Source: Rhodospirillales bacterium
Lineage (GTDB): Bacteria > Pseudomonadota > Alphaproteobacteria > Rhodospirillales > Casp-alpha2
Length of the DNA stretch: 64,000 nt
Assembly (NCBI GenBank): GCA_021775095.1
Contig: JAJFII010000103.1
Coordinates: 186,001 to 250,000 of the forward strand
Direction of reading: 5' to 3'
In this document: positions 62,022-64,000 of the stretch, piece after piece
Layout of the letters: every line of letters starts with the position of its first letter
Position numbering within the stretch: position 1 is the stretch's first letter
The notes under the pieces: model-generated
What the model saw: only the letters and a program-made list of their open reading frames with translations
What the model was told of the DNA's origin: nothing
Database searches by the model: none
Made by a program: the position numbers and the translations under genes

Positions 62022-63242
62022 TTAATCAAGGCGCGGTGTGGTCAGGATCGGCAGATAAACCCAAACCAAACAGCAAAACCCAACCATCCACAAGACCCCG
62101 GATCCCATCAGTAAATAATTATAATAGTCGAAGGGCAAGGTCGATACGGAAATACGAACCACTGCGGCAAGGGACAAACAGATGTATGCCGCAACGACGA
62201 TCCTCCTGGCGACAATCGGCCGGCCTGTATGTCCCAGACCGGCACGCGACATGACGCCAACGGTCAAGGTCCCGACAGCACCAATGGTTAAGGCATGCAA
62301 AGCCGTATTTGGTGACATGTAATCGGTCAGTTCAGACAGGCCGATCAGGGCAAAACCGATGATTAACCATAGATATCCCAGATGCAGCACCCAGAGGATG
62401 GGCGTATCGAGAGTTCGTAAACTTTGCCAACCAGACAGGCGCACCGCATGCACGGCGGCGGCCAGCAGCGCCATGCCGCCAATCCAGGTCGACGGCGCAT
62501 CAAAGATGTTCGCCGCTAACAGTCCAATCACCGAGGCCATGGACACCATTTCTATGGGACCGCGGGAAACCGGCAAGGTTGTAACGGTTTTATGGGGTTT
62601 TGCATTGCGCAGAGTATTTGTCGTGAACGCCGGGATAACGCGCCCACCAAGGATTGTTATCAGGAGAATAATCGTATCCAGGGCCAGCCGATGCCCCTTC
62701 ACAAGTGTATCGTCGAACCAACCCAATTGCTCACCATGGACCAAACCATTTCCCGCAAAAAGAAGCACCAATATGGGAAAAAAGATCCAATTACGCTTTG
62801 AGCCCCGATGCACGAGGGCCCCTATGACGGTGATTAACAAGGCCGGGATAAAGGCAAGATCACAAAGGGCGACAAGCCAATTTGGCAACAGGCCAGAGAA
62901 CCACATGGCGATACGCCCGAGGATCCACAAAACAACCAATAGACCAAGTGCCGAACCTTGAAAGGCACCGGTTTTTGTCCAGTTGGGAACGGCGGTCAGA
63001 AAAAATCCGGCAACGACGGCGACGCCATATCCATATAACATTTCGTGCGCATGCCAGTAATGGGGGGGCATGGCGATGGTCAGATTGCGGATCTCTCCAT
63101 TCAGGGCGTGGATGCCAATCCAGATCATCCACGCGGCCATACCCAAAACGGCGTAGAGGCTGGCGAACAAAAAAAACGGTCGGAACCCATTCGAAAAAAA
63201 GGCCTGCCATCGACTGGCGGCAACCCCTCTGGTTTTAGTCAT
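62022..63242 (-). CDS. nnrS: NnrS family heme/copper membrane protein (nitric oxide stress)
   Basis: 406 residues, about 12 membrane segments. It starts FFSNGFRPFFLFASLYAV, with PHYWHAHEMLYGYGVAVVAGF and GGRVIPAFTTNTL, the recognisable NnrS blocks. NnrS helps cells survive nitric oxide and is often with denitrification genes. It follows hemN on the same strand. Confidence 0.93.
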   Translation of the reverse strand: MTKTRGVAASRWQAFFSNGFRPFFLFASLYAVLGMAAWMIWIGIHALNGEIRNLTIAMPPHYWHAHEMLYGYGVAVVAGFFLTAVPNWTKTGAFQGSALGLLVVLWILGRIAMWFSGLLPNWLVALCDLAFIPALLITVIGALVHRGSKRNWIFFPILVLLFAGNGLVHGEQLGWFDDTLVKGHRLALDTIILLITILGGRVIPAFTTNTLRNAKPHKTVTTLPVSRGPIEMVSMASVIGLLAANIFDAPSTWIGGMALLAAAVHAVRLSGWQSLRTLDTPILWVLHLGYLWLIIGFALIGLSELTDYMSPNTALHALTIGAVGTLTVGVMSRAGLGHTGRPIVARRIVVAAYICLSLAAVVRISVSTLPFDYYNYLLMGSGVLWMVGFCCLVWVYLPILTTPRLD

Positions 63243-63322
63243 CTGTCAGTGGCCCCTATGAAAAACCAAAAAATGGCGTGAGATATGGCAAGTGAGTGGG
63301 TACAAAATCATAGAAGGACAAC

Positions 63323-64000
63323 TCATACGGCCAAGGAATGGTGGCCCTTGCCGCTGTCCAAAAACTGATCAAAAACCGCACAGATCGAGCGTACAAAAGG
63401 TTGTCCCGCATGGGTAATGCAGATCACGCCCTTGTTCAGGCTGACCAGACCATCTGCTTCCATGGTTTTTAAGTGCTGCAGCTCTGCAGCGAACTGGTCA
63501 ATGGCGGTCGCCGATTGTGCACACAGGTCAGGCAAATCTGCTGACAAGTCACACATCAACCGTTCGATAATTTGCCGACGCAAATTGTCCTTGGCGGAAA
63601 GCGCAATGCCCCTGGCAGTGGGCAATTTTCCATCGGTTATGGCGGTCATATACAGGCGTGCAGAGGATGTGTTCTGTACGTAACCCTGGGGCAACCGACC
63701 AATGGCCGAGACTCCAAATCCGATTAACGCCGATGCACTATCGGTGGTATACCCCTGGAAATTGCGGTGCAGTTTCCCCGCCTTTAAGGCCTGTGACATG
63801 GCATCATTGGGCCGTGCAAAATGGTCGAGACCGACGCCACTATACCCGTTGCCCAGAAGGTGTTTGGCAATCGCCTGTGATTGCGCCATGCGTTCAGCCG
63901 CCGATGGAAGATCTGTTTCATTGATCCGTCTCTGATGTTTTTTCATCCAGGGAACATGTGCATAACCAAACACTGAATAACGATCGGCCCGTAGGCTCAA
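63323..64000 (-). CDS. hemN: Oxygen-independent coproporphyrinogen III oxidase, C-terminal part (partial)
   Basis: 225 residues visible; the gene continues past the window edge at its 5' side. FGYAHVPWMKKHQRRI, SGVGLDHFARPND, KLHRNFQGYTTD and GFGVSAIGRLPQGYVQN are HemN blocks downstream of its radical-SAM domain, and the C-terminal HemN domain completes it. It makes protoporphyrinogen precursor under low oxygen. It lies upstream of nnrS on the same strand, a common anaerobic pairing. Confidence 0.9.
   Translation of the reverse strand: MSLRADRYSVFGYAHVPWMKKHQRRINETDLPSAAERMAQSQAIAKHLLGNGYSGVGLDHFARPNDAMSQALKAGKLHRNFQGYTTDSASALIGFGVSAIGRLPQGYVQNTSSARLYMTAITDGKLPTARGIALSAKDNLRRQIIERLMCDLSADLPDLCAQSATAIDQFAAELQHLKTMEADGLVSLNKGVICITHAGQPFVRSICAVFDQFLDSGKGHHSLAV

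Overview
The window looks like the chromosome of a heterotrophic alphaproteobacterium, probably Rhodospirillales-like and aquatic. This is inferred from the gene families present (single-domain XylG, HspQ, TRAP transporters, NnrS/HemN, many FCD-type GntR regulators) and from mid-50s GC estimated by eye; no database search was possible. No rRNA, tRNA, CRISPR array or intact insertion sequence was seen. Almost every gene belongs to uptake or oxidation of sugars, sugar acids and small nitrogen compounds.

Layout. 1-4725: the end of a DMSO/TMAO-reductase-family molybdoenzyme, then a tightly packed operon of M20 amidohydrolase, M24 hydrolase, Asp/Glu-racemase-family enzyme and class III aminotransferase, resembling ectoine degradation. 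4966-7389: dimethylglycine/sarcosine-dehydrogenase-like flavoprotein. 7445-12797 (minus): GNAT protein, then a translationally coupled operon of a ROK regulator, a MauG-like di-heme cytochrome and an FG-GAP/UnbV protein. 13010-16376: D-xylose ABC transporter xylFHG, divergent from the ROK gene. 16887-25238: hexuronate module with TRAP transporter, two GntR regulators, SMP-30 lactonase, uronate dehydrogenase, enolase-superfamily dehydratase and a duplicated cupin. 25587-29454: Dabb protein, a partner-switching signalling trio (HATPase, STAS, receiver-SpoIIE phosphatase) and a universal stress protein behind a perfect FNR-type box. 29610-43933: a second sugar-oxidation region with GntR, aldo-keto reductase, GMC oxidoreductase, RoxA-like oxygenase, SDR, a MalFGK-type ABC transporter, SMP-30, AroE-like dehydrogenase, Gfo/Idh/MocA oxidoreductase and TIM-barrel isomerase. 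43930-46971: Lrp regulator divergent from an AceE/MdeB-like 2-oxoacid dehydrogenase E1. 47052-48740: three small genes (one a 57-residue zinc-ribbon protein), hspQ and a CheY-like receiver. 49025-60508: membrane transporter, LacI regulator, TIM-barrel protein, Gfo/Idh/MocA protein, xylB, a doubly broken xylA, glucokinase, amidohydrolase and PfkB kinase. 60537-64000: NiCoT/UreH-like transporter, Asp/Glu-racemase-like protein, nnrS and the end of hemN.

How it works together. Transporters bring in xylose, uronates and at least one further carbohydrate. Dehydrogenases (Udh, aldo-keto reductase, GMC, Gfo/Idh) oxidise them to lactones or keto-sugars, SMP-30 lactonases open lactones, and dehydratases or isomerases feed central metabolism. 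Each operon has a local one-component regulator. In all three multi-component import systems the binding-protein gene is followed by a stem-loop before the permease gene. The molybdoenzyme, FNR-type box, nnrS and anaerobic hemN suggest facultative growth at low oxygen with exposure to nitrogen oxides.

Most notable are the xylA gene broken by both a nonsense codon and a 1-bp deletion inside an otherwise intact xylose operon, the ROK/di-heme/FG-GAP operon, a 13-bp box shared by two promoters about 6 kb apart, a 269-bp MITE-like element with 22-bp inverted ends, and a 22-bp triplicate inside an inverted repeat between transporter genes.
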